A stretch of DNA of 64,000 nt from Rhodoblastus acidophilus. GTDB taxonomy: Bacteria; Pseudomonadota; Alphaproteobacteria; Rhizobiales; Beijerinckiaceae. Every line of letters starts with the position of its first letter. The first letter of the stretch is position 1. A program made the position numbers and the translations under genes. Under the pieces are notes generated by a model. It had not been told where the DNA came from. It saw only the letters and a program-made list of their open reading frames with translations, and searched no databases. The stretch lies in NCBI RefSeq assembly GCF_025961575.1, contig NZ_JAOQNX010000028.1, forward strand, positions 1 to 64,000, in the 5' to 3' direction. This document shows positions 52,144-62,117 of the stretch, one piece after another.

Positions 52144-55100
52144 ATGGCGCGTCACGACAGCACAACCAATGGCGGCGGAGGAAACGGCCGATCGCAGACG
52201 AACGAGGCTTTCGCCGATTCGTCCTTCCTGTTTGGCGGCAACGCCGCCTATATCGAGCAGCTCTACGCGCTCTATGAGCAGAATCCCGCCGCCGTCGACG
52301 CCGAGTGGCGCGAATTCTTCGGCGGCCTGAACGACGACGCGGCCTCCGTCGAGGCCAATGCCCGAGGCGCCTCGTGGAAGCGCAAGAACTGGCCGCTGGC
52401 GCCGCAGAGCGAGTTGGTCGCCGCGCTCGACGGCCAATGGCCGGTCAATGAAAAGGCGCTCGCCGACAAGATCAAGGGCAAGGCGGCGGCGGCTGGCAAG
52501 GGTGAGATTTCCACCGCTGAACTGCACCGCGCCACCCAGGATTCCGTGCGCGCCATCATGATGATCCGCGCCTATCGCATGCGCGGCCATTTGCACGCCG
52601 ACCTGGATCCTTTGGGCATCGATCCGCAGAAGGATCACGAGGAGCTGCATCCCTCCTCCTACGGCTTCACCGAAGCCGATTACGACCGCAAGATCTTCAT
52701 CGATCACGTGCTCGGCCTCGACTACGCCACTATCCGCGAGATGCTGGCGATCCTGCGCCGCACCTATTGCTCGACCATCGGCTGGGAGTTCATGCACATT
52801 TCCGATCCGGCTGAAAAAGCCTGGATTCAGGAACGCATCGAAGGTCCGGACAAGGAGGTCAGCTTCACCAAGGAAGGCAAGCGCGCCATCCTGCAGAAGC
52901 TGATCGAGGGCGAGGGCTTCGAGAAATTCCTCGACGTGCGCTACACCGGCACCAAGCGCTTCGGTCTGGACGGCGGCGAAGCCATGCTGCCGGCGCTCGA
53001 ACAGATCATCAAGCGCGGCGGCGCGCTCGGCGCCAAGGAAATCGTGCTGGGCATGGCCCATCGCGGCCGCCTGAACATTTTGTGCCAGGTGATGGGCAAG
53101 CCGCACCGCGCTCTGTTCAACGAGTTCAAGGGCGGCTCGTTCCTGCCCGATGAAATCGAGGGTTCGGGCGACGTCAAATACCATCTCGGCGCCTCGTCGG
53201 ATCGCGAATTCGACCACAACAAGGTGCATCTGTCGCTGACGGCGAATCCCTCGCACCTGGAAATCGTCGATCCCGTGGTTTTGGGCAAAGTGCGCGCAAA
53301 ACTCGACCAGGACACGGACCGCGCCCCCGACGACCGCCGCTCGATCATGCCGCTGCTGATCCACGGCGACGCCGCTTTCGCCGGCCAGGGTGTGGTCGCC
53401 GAATGCTTTGGCCTGTCGGGCCTGAAGGGCCATCGCACCGGCGGGTCGCTGCATTTCATCATCAACAACCAGATCGGCTTCACCACCTATCCGCGCTATT
53501 CCCGCTCCTCGCCCTATCCGTCCGACGTGGCGAAGACCGTGGAGGCGCCGATCTTCCATTGCAACGGCGACGACCCGGAGGCCGTGGTGTTCTGCGCCAA
53601 GGTGGCGACGGAATTCCGCCAGAAATTCCAGAAACCCGTCGTCATCGACATGTGGTGCTATCGGCGCTTCGGCCATAACGAAGGCGACGAGCCGTCCTTC
53701 ACCCAGCCGCTGATGTACAAGAAGATCCGGTCGCATAAGTCGACGCTGGATATTTATGCGGAAAAACTGATCGCCGAAGGCCTGGTCACCCAGGGCGAAG
53801 TCGACAAGATGAAGGCCGACTGGCGCAGCCGCCTGGACGCCGAATATGAGGCGAGCCAAGGGTTCAAGCCGAACAAGGCCGACTGGCTCGACGGCCGCTG
53901 GTCCGGCCTGCGCGCCGTGCCCAGCGCCGATCTCGAAGACGCGCGTCGCGGCAAGACCGCGCTCGATGTCGACAAGGTCAAGGCCTACGGAAAAGTTCTG
54001 ACCACGGTCCCCCAGGGGTTCAACCTTCACAAGACCATCCAGCGCTTCCTCGACAATCGCGCCAAGGCGATCGACACCGGCGAGGGCATCGACTGGGCGA
54101 CCGCCGAAGCCCTGGCCTTCGCCTCGATTCTCGACGACGGCTATCGCGTCCGCCTCTCCGGCCAGGATTGCGAGCGCGGCACGTTCTCGCAGCGCCATTC
54201 AGTGCTGATCGACCAGGAAAACGAAAGCCGCTACGTGCCGCTGAACCACGTCCGCGAGGGTCAGGGCTATTACGAAGTCATCAATTCCATGCTCTCGGAA
54301 GAGGCGGTGCTTGGCTTCGAATACGGCTATTCCTTGGCCGAGCCCAATGCGCTGGTGCTGTGGGAGGCGCAATTCGGCGATTTCGCCAATGGCGCGCAGG
54401 TGCTGTTCGACCAGTTCATCTCCTCGGGCGAACGCAAGTGGCTGCGCATGTCGGGCCTGGTCTGCCTGCTGCCGCACGGCTATGAGGGCCAGGGGCCCGA
54501 GCACAGCTCGGCGCGCCTGGAGCGCTATCTGCAGCTCTGCGCCGAAGACAATATGCAGGTGGCGAACTGCTCCAGCCCGGCGAACTATTTTCATATTCTG
54601 CGCCGGCAGCTGAAGCGCGACATTCGCAAGCCGCTGATCCTGATGACGCCGAAATCGCTGCTGCGCCACAAGCGCGCGGTCTGCACGCTCGACGAACTCA
54701 CCGGCGACGGCCATTTCCGCCGCCTGCTCTCCGACACCGCCGAGACCGACGCCAACGAGAAGATCAAGCTGGTCAAGGACGACAAGATCCGTCGCGTCAT
54801 CCTGTGCACCGGCAAGGTCTATTACGACCTCTATGAGGAACGCGAAAAGCGCGGCATCGACGACGTCTATCTGCTGCGCGTCGAGCAGCTCTATCCCATG
54901 CCGCTCAAGGCGCTGGTCGAGCGCCTGAAGCGCTGGAAGAAGGCCGATGTGGTCTGGTGCCAGGAAGAGCCGAAGAACATGGGCGCCTGGTCCTTCGTCG
55001 AGCCCTATCTGGAATGGGTGTGCACGAACGCCGGGGGCAAGAGCACGCGCGCCCGTTACGTGGGCCGTCCGGCCTCCGCCGCCACGGCGACCGGCACCAT

Positions 55101-55155
55101 GTCGCGCCACCTCGCCCAGCTCCAGGCTTTTCTGGACGACGCTTTCGCCAACTGA
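52144..55155 (+). CDS. sucA: 2-oxoglutarate dehydrogenase E1 component
   Basis: A 1003-aa thiamin-diphosphate decarboxylase, the first enzyme of the oxoglutarate dehydrogenase complex. ATG 52144 follows a gaggaacaacc ribosome site. The N-terminal E2-binding segment ([22 protein letters not shown]) is intact. Catalytic parts: [28 protein letters not shown], the ThDP site around [13 protein letters not shown] and NNQIGFTT, and the C-terminal [10 protein letters not shown]. Full length for the family. 161 nt after sucD, beyond a terminator. Confidence 0.98.
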   Translation: MARHDSTTNGGGGNGRSQTNEAFADSSFLFGGNAAYIEQLYALYEQNPAAVDAEWREFFGGLNDDAASVEANARGASWKRKNWPLAPQSELVAALDGQWPVNEKALADKIKGKAAAAGKGEISTAELHRATQDSVRAIMMIRAYRMRGHLHADLDPLGIDPQKDHEELHPSSYGFTEADYDRKIFIDHVLGLDYATIREMLAILRRTYCSTIGWEFMHISDPAEKAWIQERIEGPDKEVSFTKEGKRAILQKLIEGEGFEKFLDVRYTGTKRFGLDGGEAMLPALEQIIKRGGALGAKEIVLGMAHRGRLNILCQVMGKPHRALFNEFKGGSFLPDEIEGSGDVKYHLGASSDREFDHNKVHLSLTANPSHLEIVDPVVLGKVRAKLDQDTDRAPDDRRSIMPLLIHGDAAFAGQGVVAECFGLSGLKGHRTGGSLHFIINNQIGFTTYPRYSRSSPYPSDVAKTVEAPIFHCNGDDPEAVVFCAKVATEFRQKFQKPVVIDMWCYRRFGHNEGDEPSFTQPLMYKKIRSHKSTLDIYAEKLIAEGLVTQGEVDKMKADWRSRLDAEYEASQGFKPNKADWLDGRWSGLRAVPSADLEDARRGKTALDVDKVKAYGKVLTTVPQGFNLHKTIQRFLDNRAKAIDTGEGIDWATAEALAFASILDDGYRVRLSGQDCERGTFSQRHSVLIDQENESRYVPLNHVREGQGYYEVINSMLSEEAVLGFEYGYSLAEPNALVLWEAQFGDFANGAQVLFDQFISSGERKWLRMSGLVCLLPHGYEGQGPEHSSARLERYLQLCAEDNMQVANCSSPANYFHILRRQLKRDIRKPLILMTPKSLLRHKRAVCTLDELTGDGHFRRLLSDTAETDANEKIKLVKDDKIRRVILCTGKVYYDLYEEREKRGIDDVYLLRVEQLYPMPLKALVERLKRWKKADVVWCQEEPKNMGAWSFVEPYLEWVCTNAGGKSTRARYVGRPASAATATGTMSRHLAQLQAFLDDAFAN

Positions 55156-55158
55156 ATC

Positions 55159-55178
55159 GGGACGCCGCACGGCGTCCC
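55159..55178 (+). other. Hairpin in the sucA-sucB junction
   Basis: An 8-bp stem (gggacgcc, ggcgtccc) with loop gcac, 3 nt after the sucA stop. The sequence after it is C/T-rich but not a T-run. Probably an mRNA stability or processing element. Confidence 0.5.
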
Positions 55179-55223
55179 CCTCCTTTCCCATTGAGCCCGC
55201 GGCTTTCGCGGATGAGGTTGCAC

Positions 55224-56429
55224 ATGTCCACCGACGTTATCGTTCCCACCCTTGGCGAATCCGTTTCGGAAGCCACCATCGGCCGCTGGTTCAAGAAGAT
55301 CGGCGATGCGGTGAAGGCCGACGAGCCCCTCCTGGAGCTTGAAACCGACAAGGTCACGCTCGAAGTCAATGCGCCGGCCGCCGGCACTTTGGCCGAAATC
55401 ATCGCTAAGGACGGCGATACGGTTTCGCCGGGCGCGCTGCTCGGCAAGATCGGCGGCGCCGGCGCCGCTGTTGCGGCCGCCCCGGCCGCGGCGCCCGCCG
55501 CCGCGCCGGCTCCGGTTGCCGCGCCCGCCGCCGCTCCGGCCACCGCTGGCGCTGGCGCGCCGCCCTCCCCGGCCGCAGCGAAAAACGCCGCCGATCGCGG
55601 CATCGATGTCTCCGCCGTGCCGGGCTCCGGCAAGCGCGGCCAGGTGTTGAAGGGCGACGTGCTCGCCTATACGCCGCCGGCCGCCGCGCCTGCGCCCGTC
55701 CTGCGCGCCCCCTCGGCGCCGTCGGACGCCTCGCGCGAAGAGCGCGTGAAAATGACCAAGCTGCGCCAGACCATCGCGCGCCGCCTGAAGGAGGCGCAAG
55801 CCACCGCGGCCATGCTGACCACGTTCAACGAAGTGGACATGCAGCCGCTGATGAGCCTGCGCACCCAGTACAAGGACCTGTTCGAGAAGAAGCATGGCGT
55901 GAAGCTCGGCTTCATGGGCTTTTTCGTGAAGGCCTGTACGCATGCGCTCAAGGAAATCCCGGCGGTGAACGCCGAGATCGACGGCACCGACATCATCTAC
56001 AAGAATTTTTGTCACGTCGGCGTCGCCGTCGGCACCGACAAGGGCTTGGTCGTTCCTGTGGTGCGCGACGCGGACAAATTGTCGATCGCGGGGGTCGAAA
56101 AGACCATCGCCGATTTCGGCAAGCGGGCGCGTGACGGCCAGCTCAAGATCGACGAGATGCAGGGCGGCACCTTCACCATCTCCAATGGCGGCGTGTACGG
56201 GTCGCTGATGTCGACGCCGATCCTGAACGCGCCGCAGTCGGGCATTCTGGGCATGCACAAGATCCAGGAGCGCCCGGTGGTGATCGGCGGCAAGATCGAA
56301 ATCCGCCCGATGATGTATCTGGCTTTGTCCTATGACCACCGCATCGTCGACGGCAAGGAAGCCGTGACCTTCCTGGTCCGCGTGAAGGAAGCGCTGGAAG
56401 ACCCGGCGCGTCTGGTCCTCGACCTCTGA
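55224..56429 (+). CDS. sucB: Dihydrolipoyllysine succinyltransferase (E2)
   Basis: A 401-aa core of the oxoglutarate dehydrogenase complex. ATG 55224 is preferred over an ATG four codons earlier because gagg lies 6 nt upstream. The lipoyl domain has Lys43 in [11 protein letters not shown] flexible Ala/Pro linker (about 75-115) leads to the E1/E3-binding domain ([23 protein letters not shown]). The catalytic domain ends with His372 and Asp376 in [12 protein letters not shown] second, shorter Ala/Pro linker precedes the catalytic domain. Confidence 0.97.
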   Translation: MSTDVIVPTLGESVSEATIGRWFKKIGDAVKADEPLLELETDKVTLEVNAPAAGTLAEIIAKDGDTVSPGALLGKIGGAGAAVAAAPAAAPAAAPAPVAAPAAAPATAGAGAPPSPAAAKNAADRGIDVSAVPGSGKRGQVLKGDVLAYTPPAAAPAPVLRAPSAPSDASREERVKMTKLRQTIARRLKEAQATAAMLTTFNEVDMQPLMSLRTQYKDLFEKKHGVKLGFMGFFVKACTHALKEIPAVNAEIDGTDIIYKNFCHVGVAVGTDKGLVVPVVRDADKLSIAGVEKTIADFGKRARDGQLKIDEMQGGTFTISNGGVYGSLMSTPILNAPQSGILGMHKIQERPVVIGGKIEIRPMMYLALSYDHRIVDGKEAVTFLVRVKEALEDPARLVLDL

Positions 56430-56440
56430 TCACGCCCCCA

Positions 56441-56461
56441 ATGCCCGGCCTCGCCGGGCAT
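56441..56461 (+). other. Hairpin in the sucB-lpd junction
   Basis: A 9-bp stem (atgcccggc, gccgggcat) with loop ctc, 11 nt after the sucB stop and 23 nt before lpd. No T-run follows. It could stabilise the upstream message or set the lpd level. Confidence 0.5.
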
Positions 56462-56484
56462 GATGCTTCCCAGCGGAGATTTTT

Positions 56485-57882
56485 ATGTCCTACGACCTCA
56501 TCGTCATCGGCTCCGGCCCCGGCGGCTATGTCTGCGCCATTCGCGCGGCGCAGCTGGGCCTCAAGACCGCCATCGTGGAAAAGCGCAAGACCCATGGCGG
56601 CACCTGCCTGAACATTGGCTGCATCCCGTCCAAGGCGCTGCTGCACGCCTCCGAAGTTTTCGAGGACGTCGCGCATGGCCTGGGCAAGCTCGGGGTGACC
56701 GTCGGCAAGCCGAAACTCGACCTTGCCGCCATGATGAAGCACAAGGAAGACACGGTCGCCGCCAACGTCCAGGGCGTCGGCTTCCTGCTGAAGAAGAACA
56801 AGGTCGACACTTTTTTCGGTACCGGTTCCATTCCGGCCGCCGGCAAAGTGGAAGTGACCGCCGCTGACGGCTCCAAGCAGGTTTTGGAAACCAAGAACAT
56901 CGTCATCGCCACCGGCTCGGATGTCGCCCAGCTTCCTGGCGTCACCATTGACGAAAAGATTGTCGTCTCGTCGACTGGCGCGCTTGAGCTTGGAAAGGTG
57001 CCGGGAAAACTGATCGTGGTCGGCGCCGGCGTGATCGGGCTTGAACTCGGTTCGGTCTGGCGGCGTCTCGGGGCCGAAGTCACGGTCGTCGAATATTTGG
57101 ATCGCATCCTGCCCGGCCTCGATCTCGAGACCTGCAAGCAGTTCCAGCGCCTGCTGGAGAAGCAGGGGATCAAATTCCAGCTGGGCTCCAAGGTTTCGAA
57201 AGTCGAGACCACCAGCAAGGCCGCCAAGGTCACCGTCGAGCCCGCCGCCGGCGGCGACGCCTCCGTGCTCGACGCCGATGTGGTGCTGGTCGCCATCGGC
57301 CGGCGTCCCTATACGGATGGACTCGGTCTCGAGGGCGTCGGCGTCGCGCTGGAGCGCGGCCAGATCGTCATCGACAATCATTTCGCCACCAACGTGCCCG
57401 GCATTTACGCCATCGGCGACGTGGTGCGCGGCCCGATGCTCGCCCACAAGGCCGAGGACGAAGGCGTGGCCGTCGCCGAGATTTTGGCGGGCCAGCATGG
57501 CCATGTGAATTACGAGGTGATCCCCGGCGTGGTCTACACCAGCCCCGAGATCGCCTGCGTCGGCGCCACCGAAGAAGATTTGAAGGCCAAGGGCATCGCC
57601 TACAAATCCGGCAAATTCCCGTTCACCGCCAACGGCCGCGCCCGCGCCGCCAACCACACCGACGGCTTTGTCAAGGTCTTGGCGGATGCAACCACCGACC
57701 GCGTGCTCGGCGTCCATATTCTCGGCTTCGGCGCCGGCGAAATGATCGCCGAAGCCGCCGTGCTCATGGAATTCGGCGGCTCCTCCGAAGATCTGGCGCG
57801 CACCTGCCACGCGCATCCCACCATGTCGGAGGCGGTGAAGGAAGCGGCGATGGCGGTGGAAAAACGCGCCATTCACATGTGA
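56485..57882 (+). CDS. lpdA: Dihydrolipoyl dehydrogenase (E3)
   Basis: A 465-aa FAD enzyme reoxidising the lipoyl group of the oxoglutarate complex. FAD loop [19 protein letters not shown]; redox pair Cys41/Cys46 ([13 protein letters not shown]); NAD loop [41 protein letters not shown]-terminal catalytic His/Glu in [13 protein letters not shown]. The Ile-Gly between the cysteines and the lack of a KK after P-S separate it from the gor product in this window. Ends with a strong terminator. Confidence 0.97.
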   Translation: MSYDLIVIGSGPGGYVCAIRAAQLGLKTAIVEKRKTHGGTCLNIGCIPSKALLHASEVFEDVAHGLGKLGVTVGKPKLDLAAMMKHKEDTVAANVQGVGFLLKKNKVDTFFGTGSIPAAGKVEVTAADGSKQVLETKNIVIATGSDVAQLPGVTIDEKIVVSSTGALELGKVPGKLIVVGAGVIGLELGSVWRRLGAEVTVVEYLDRILPGLDLETCKQFQRLLEKQGIKFQLGSKVSKVETTSKAAKVTVEPAAGGDASVLDADVVLVAIGRRPYTDGLGLEGVGVALERGQIVIDNHFATNVPGIYAIGDVVRGPMLAHKAEDEGVAVAEILAGQHGHVNYEVIPGVVYTSPEIACVGATEEDLKAKGIAYKSGKFPFTANGRARAANHTDGFVKVLADATTDRVLGVHILGFGAGEMIAEAAVLMEFGGSSEDLARTCHAHPTMSEAVKEAAMAVEKRAIHM

Positions 57883-57900
57883 TCGAGCAAACGACTTCCG

Positions 57901-57930
57901 AAAGGCCCGGCGCGTCCGGGCCTTTTTTTT
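57901..57930 (+). terminator. Intrinsic terminator of the suc-lpd operon
   Basis: A 10-bp perfect stem (aaaggcccgg, ccgggccttt) with loop cgcgt and eight T residues in a row at the end. 19 nt after the lpd stop. Confidence 0.93.
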
Positions 57931-57975
57931 AGCCGTATTTCTGCGACACTGTTTTTTGACACGACGGGGACCGCC

Positions 57976-58530
57976 ATGCGCGAACTGAAGAAATTTTTGT
58001 GGCTGACGCTCGCGGGCGTTTTCCTGTTCGAAGCCTGGCTCTGGGATGTGCTGGGCGCGGCGCTGGCCTCGCTTGTCGCGGTGCTGCCGATCAAGGAGGC
58101 GCGCGCCTCCTTCGAAACTTTCGTCAAGAATCTGTCGCCCTGGGGCAGCCTGCCGGTCTTCGTCCTGCCGATCCTGCCGCTGCTGCCGCTCAAATTCGCC
58201 GCGCTGTTTTTCATCGCGCATCATCGGGTTCTGCTGGGCGTCGGCTGTTTCGTCGCCGCCAAACTCGTCGGCTTCGCCGCGGGCGCCTATCTGTTCAACC
58301 TGTGCCGGCCCAAACTCCTGCAAATCCCCGGGTTTGAAAAACTTTACAACACGCTGATCCGCTGGCGCGCCCTCGCCCATGACATGATCGAGCCCTATCG
58401 CGCCGAACTGCGCAGACGCACCGAATTTTTGCGCGTCCGCATCCGCGCCTTGCGCGGCGGCCGGGGCTCGGCGATGGTGGCGCGGCTGCGCGCGCGCAGC
58501 AAACGCTGGATCTCTGAGCGTAACGGGTAA
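57976..58530 (+). CDS. Small conserved membrane protein, function unknown
   Basis: A 184-aa protein I cannot assign. Hydrophobic segments at about 8-38 and 60-108 indicate two to four membrane passes (LSPWGSLPVFVLPILPLLPLKFAALFFIAHH and VAAKLVGFAAGAYLFNL). The C-terminal 70 residues are strongly basic and helical (RRRTEFLRVRIRALRGG), likely cytoplasmic. It follows lpd after a terminator, so it has its own promoter. It starts at ATG 57976. Confidence 0.8.
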   Translation: MRELKKFLWLTLAGVFLFEAWLWDVLGAALASLVAVLPIKEARASFETFVKNLSPWGSLPVFVLPILPLLPLKFAALFFIAHHRVLLGVGCFVAAKLVGFAAGAYLFNLCRPKLLQIPGFEKLYNTLIRWRALAHDMIEPYRAELRRRTEFLRVRIRALRGGRGSAMVARLRARSKRWISERNG

Positions 58531-58571
58531 AAAAAATTGCTCCCGGGGCGCCGACGGTCCATTTTGGCGAG

Positions 58572-60359
58572 GTGTCGTCGCCAGAATCCTCCGAAACCGC
58601 TGACCTCTCGAAAAATCCGCTGCTCGCGCGCATGCTCGGGCGGGTGCGCTCGTCGCTGCGCGCCAATGAATTCGCGCTGGTCGCCGTCGCCGCGCTGATC
58701 GGCTGTCTCGCCGCGGTCTGCGTCGTCGCCATGACCCAGACCGCGATCTTCTTTCATGAAAAAATCTACGATCTGCCGTTCGACGTGCGCCTGAGCGCCG
58801 CCGCCAGCGTGTCGCCCTGGGCGGCGTTTCCGACGCTGATCACCGCCGGCCTGATCCTCGGCGCCATGGAGACGCGCCGCCGCAAGAAGAAAATCCGCGC
58901 CGCCATCGATCCCGTCGAAGCCAACGCCCTGCGCGGCGGGCGCATGTCGTTTCGCGACAGCGTCGTCGTCTCGCTGCAGACCCTGATTTCCAATTCCGCC
59001 GGGGCTTCGGTCGGGCTGGAGGCGGGCTATGCGCAGATCGGCGCCGCCTTCGGCTCGGCGCTCGGGCAGAAATTGCGGCTGCGGCGCAACGATTTGCGCC
59101 TGCTGGTCGGCGCCGGCGCCGGCGCAGCCATCGCCGGCGCCTTCAACGCGCCCCTGACGGGCGCCTTCTACGCTTTCGAGGTCGTGCTCGGCTCCTACGC
59201 CATTTCCGGGGCGGCGCCGATTTTCACCGCCGCCATCGCCGGCATGCTGACGACAAGACTGATTTTCACCGCGCCCTATCAGATCGAGACGCCGCCGTTG
59301 CAGGCGCTGAGCTGGAGTTCCTATGTCGCGCTGATCGGATTGGCGGCGCTGGCCGCGGGGCTGGGCATTCTGGCGATGCGCGCCGCCGGCCTTGCCGAAA
59401 AGGCGCTGGAAGCGACAAAACTGCCGCCGCTGTTTCGGCCGGTGATCGGCGCGCTGATCGTGGCGTCGCTGGCGATCTATACGCCGCAAGTGCTGGGCGC
59501 GGGACATGGCGCGCTGGCATTGGACGTGGCGACCAATTTTCCCGCCGCCATCCTGCTGGCCTTTTTGGGCATGAAGCTCGTCGCCTGCTTGGCCTCGCTG
59601 GCGAGCGGGTTTCGCGGCGGCCTGTTCTTCGCCTCGCTGCTGATGGGCGCGCTGCTGGGGAAAATTTACGCGCTGGGGCTCACGGCGCTGGCGCCCTCGC
59701 TCGCCCCCGATCCCACTTTGTGCATGCTCGCCGGCATGGCGACGCTCGGGGCGGTGATCGTCGGCGGCCCCTTGACCCTCGCCTTTCTCGTGCTCGAAGG
59801 GGTTTCGGATTTTTCCGCCGCCAGCGCCATCATCGCCGCGACCATCGCCGCCAATCTGATCGCGCGCACCACCTTCGGCTATTCCTTCTCGACCTGGCGG
59901 CTGCATTTGCGCGGCGAGAGCATCCGCAGCGCCAATGACATCGGCTGGATCGAGGAGCTGAAAATCGGCAAGCTGATGCGCTCGGCGCCGCCGGTTGCGC
60001 CCGACTGGATCGACCTCGACGCTTTTTGCGAGCTATTTCCGCCGGGCGGCGAGCAATATGTCGCGCTGGTCGATCGAAACGGCCGCTATGCCGGCCTCGT
60101 CACCACGGCGGAGGCCCACGCTTGCGCGCGCGACCGCGAGGGCTGGGCGAAGAATCTGGCGCGCCATGCCCATATCGTGCTCTCGCCGGACATGAACGCC
60201 AAGACGGCGATGACCTTGTTCGACAAGGCGGAGGCCGATCTGCTGGTGGTCGTCGCCCCCGAAACCGGCGAGCCCGTCGGCATCGTCACCGAAACGTTTT
60301 TGGCGCGGCGCTATGCGGAAAAGGCGGACGCAGCGGCGCGGAATGCGATGGGCATTTAG
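58572..60359 (+). CDS. ClC-family chloride channel/antiporter with CBS-like tail, divergent motifs
   Basis: A 595-aa membrane protein with about ten hydrophobic segments to residue 450 and a soluble C-terminal region (about 465-590) that looks like a CBS pair. ClC family placement rests on GAGAGAAIAGAFNAPLTGAFYAFE (helix F/G region) and GFRGGLFFASLLMGALLG. The gating Glu is probably Glu150 in SAGASVGLEAGY, but the usual G-R-E-G-P is G-L-E-A-G, the first-half G-S-G-I-P motif is not recognisable and G-x-F-x-P lacks its Pro. Ion selectivity is therefore uncertain. The start is GTG 58572 with no clear ribosome site. Confidence 0.85.
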   Translation: MSSPESSETADLSKNPLLARMLGRVRSSLRANEFALVAVAALIGCLAAVCVVAMTQTAIFFHEKIYDLPFDVRLSAAASVSPWAAFPTLITAGLILGAMETRRRKKKIRAAIDPVEANALRGGRMSFRDSVVVSLQTLISNSAGASVGLEAGYAQIGAAFGSALGQKLRLRRNDLRLLVGAGAGAAIAGAFNAPLTGAFYAFEVVLGSYAISGAAPIFTAAIAGMLTTRLIFTAPYQIETPPLQALSWSSYVALIGLAALAAGLGILAMRAAGLAEKALEATKLPPLFRPVIGALIVASLAIYTPQVLGAGHGALALDVATNFPAAILLAFLGMKLVACLASLASGFRGGLFFASLLMGALLGKIYALGLTALAPSLAPDPTLCMLAGMATLGAVIVGGPLTLAFLVLEGVSDFSAASAIIAATIAANLIARTTFGYSFSTWRLHLRGESIRSANDIGWIEELKIGKLMRSAPPVAPDWIDLDAFCELFPPGGEQYVALVDRNGRYAGLVTTAEAHACARDREGWAKNLARHAHIVLSPDMNAKTAMTLFDKAEADLLVVVAPETGEPVGIVTETFLARRYAEKADAAARNAMGI

Positions 60360-60397
60360 GCAGTGCTGAGCAACGATTGCGGTCTGCCGACAAAGCC

Positions 60398-60455
60398 GTG
60401 GACCGCCCCCGCCCTTCGAGACGCCCGCTGACGCGGGCTCCTCAGGGTGAGGGCT
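60398..60455. repeat. Dispersed palindromic repeat, family 1 (copy c)
   Basis: It reads gtggaccgcccccg, cccttcgagacgcccgctg, acgcgggctcctcagggtga, gggctgc. It matches the first half of copy a at 29129. It lies between the convergent ClC-type gene and xerC. Confidence 0.8.
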
Positions 60456-60462
60456 GCTTTCG

Positions 60463-61416
60463 CTAGGCGCGGGGGTGGGCGGACTTATAGGCGTCGAGCA
60501 GGCGCGCCTTGTCGATGGCGGTGTAAATCTGCGTGGTGGACAGGCTGGCGTGGCCCAACAGCTCCTGGATCGAGCGCAGGTCGCCGCCGCGTCCGAGCAG
60601 ATGGGTGGCGAAGGAATGGCGCAACGCATGGGGCGTCGCCGAATCCGGCAGACCGAGCGCGCCGCGCAGCCGCTCGACCGTCAGCTGGATGATGCGCGGC
60701 GACAGCGGACCGCCGCGCGCGCCGACGAACAGCGGGCCGTCCGGCGCAAGCGCGTGCGGGCAGAGGTTCAAATAGGTTTCGACGGCCGTGCGGACCGGCT
60801 GGATCACTGGCGTGGCGCGGGTCTTGCCGCCCTTGCCCTTGATGGTGAGGGAGTCCACGGCGCCGATCGGCGCGTCCTCGCGGCGGATCGACAGCGCCTC
60901 GGAAATGCGCAGCCCCGCACCATAGAGCAGCGCCAGCACGGCGGCGTCGCGGGCGACGATCCAGGCGGGCCGCGCCTCATCCGCTTCGCCCGACGCCAGT
61001 TCGCGGGCCTTGTCCACCGGCAGCGCCTTTGGCAGGACACGGGCGAGCTTCGGCGAGCGGGCTTTTGAGAAGACGTCGATTGTCGCAATATCCTCGCGGC
61101 CGAGATGGCGGGCGAAGGAGCGCAGGCCGGCGAGTTGCCGCATGAGGGAGCGCGAGGTTACGCCTTGCTCGCGCCGCTGCGCCATGAAGGCGCGAATGTC
61201 GGCTGGCTTCAGCGCCGACAAAGCGGCGAGCGTGACATCCTCGCCCCGGCGTTGCGCGGCGAAGGCGAGGAATTGCCTGAGGTCCCGGGCGTAGGCGTCG
61301 AGCGTGAGCGGCGACACCCGCCGCTCGCCGGCGAGCCGCCGCAGCCATGCGCCCGCCAGCCCCGCCAGTTCGGCGTCGGCATGGGGAAAGGCGAGGGCGG
61401 CGAACGGCTGCGACAT
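60463..61416 (-). CDS. xerC: Tyrosine recombinase XerC/XerD type
   Basis: A 317-aa site-specific recombinase that, with its partner, resolves chromosome dimers at dif. The N-terminal SAM-like core-binding domain (about 18-105) is followed by the catalytic domain with Arg170, Lys195, His263, Arg266, His289 and nucleophile Tyr298 (GHASLSTTQIYT). Length and sequence are those of the housekeeping Xer group rather than a phage integrase; XerC against XerD cannot be settled from this window. No dif-like site was found nearby. Confidence 0.9.
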   Translation of the reverse strand: MSQPFAALAFPHADAELAGLAGAWLRRLAGERRVSPLTLDAYARDLRQFLAFAAQRRGEDVTLAALSALKPADIRAFMAQRREQGVTSRSLMRQLAGLRSFARHLGREDIATIDVFSKARSPKLARVLPKALPVDKARELASGEADEARPAWIVARDAAVLALLYGAGLRISEALSIRREDAPIGAVDSLTIKGKGGKTRATPVIQPVRTAVETYLNLCPHALAPDGPLFVGARGGPLSPRIIQLTVERLRGALGLPDSATPHALRHSFATHLLGRGGDLRSIQELLGHASLSTTQIYTAIDKARLLDAYKSAHPRA

Positions 61417-61450
61417 GCTCCTGTTTTAGGCGGGAGTGTTCAAGAAACCC

Positions 61451-61771
61451 TTAGCCGTTCTTGATCTCGTTGAGCGCCAGGGCGTGGAATTCCTCGAAAT
61501 GGCGGCTGATCTGGTGCTCCGACTGCGCGACGCCGGCGCCGGTGAAATCCTTGACGATTTGACCGATGATCGCCTTGGAATCGTGCTTGACCACGCCCTC
61601 GGACACCAGGCCCTTGGCGTAATCTTCCGCCGCCGCGCCGCTCTTGCCGAGCTTCTCCGCCGCCCACAGGCCCAGCAGCTTGTAAGCCTTGGCGAAAGCC
61701 TTGAACTGAAGCTCTTCGTCATGCGCGAACTTGTTCTCGTAGGCGTCTTCGCGCTTGTCGAACGTGGACAT
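61451..61771 (-). CDS. ATPase inhibitor zeta subunit (DUF1476)
   Basis: A 106-aa protein of the DUF1476 family, whose Paracoccus member is the zeta inhibitor of F1-ATPase hydrolysis. The N-terminal STFDKREDAYENKFAHDEEL matches the inhibitory segment; LLGLWAAEKLG, and the four-helix C-terminal domain (about 40-106) follow. ATG 61771 has a ggaaggg ribosome site. It would bind the F1 alpha/beta interface of the ATP synthase encoded at 29-34 kb. It is divergent from purC, a placement seen in many rhizobia. Confidence 0.93.
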   Translation of the reverse strand: MSTFDKREDAYENKFAHDEELQFKAFAKAYKLLGLWAAEKLGKSGAAAEDYAKGLVSEGVVKHDSKAIIGQIVKDFTGAGVAQSEHQISRHFEEFHALALNEIKNG

Positions 61772-62117
61772 GAATTTTCCCTTCCATTTTCAAGGCTGGA
61801 TTTCGCCTCTATATATCGACTCGGCGTCCGCTAGGCCAGTAGCGCTTCCGTCCAACATGGCGCGGCGCGCTCAAGTTTGAGGTGGGGTGTTGCCAAGTTT
61901 GAGGTGGGGTGTCGCGATGAATCCGGTTGTGCTGCGCCCCGGAACCGGCTAGGAACCGGGAAACGCGTCGCGGGCTCCGTGAGCGCGCGCTTGAGCCATG
62001 CCGCATCCGCGCCATGACGCCGGGCGCCCTCCGGAGAGCCAGACGCGTCGCCGCAGGAGGTCAGGCGCGCGAACGCCCAAAACTTCCCAGGATTTCTCGA
62101 ATTGATCGGTTGAACAC
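61772..62117. promoter_or_regulatory. Divergent control region zeta/purC with a direct repeat
   Basis: This 346-bp gap has no gene I trust. It holds a TATATA at 61811-61816, likely the -10 of the zeta gene, and two copies of caagtttgaggtggggtgt (61872-61890 and 61894-61912), 22 bp apart. The repeats may be an operator or a remnant of an insertion-sequence end. The rest (61920-62100) is GC-rich with no clear signal. Confidence 0.5.

Noticed and set aside
60463-61416. Phage or island integrase
   Set aside because: The recombinase has housekeeping Xer length and motifs. No attachment site, tRNA target or phage genes lie nearby.
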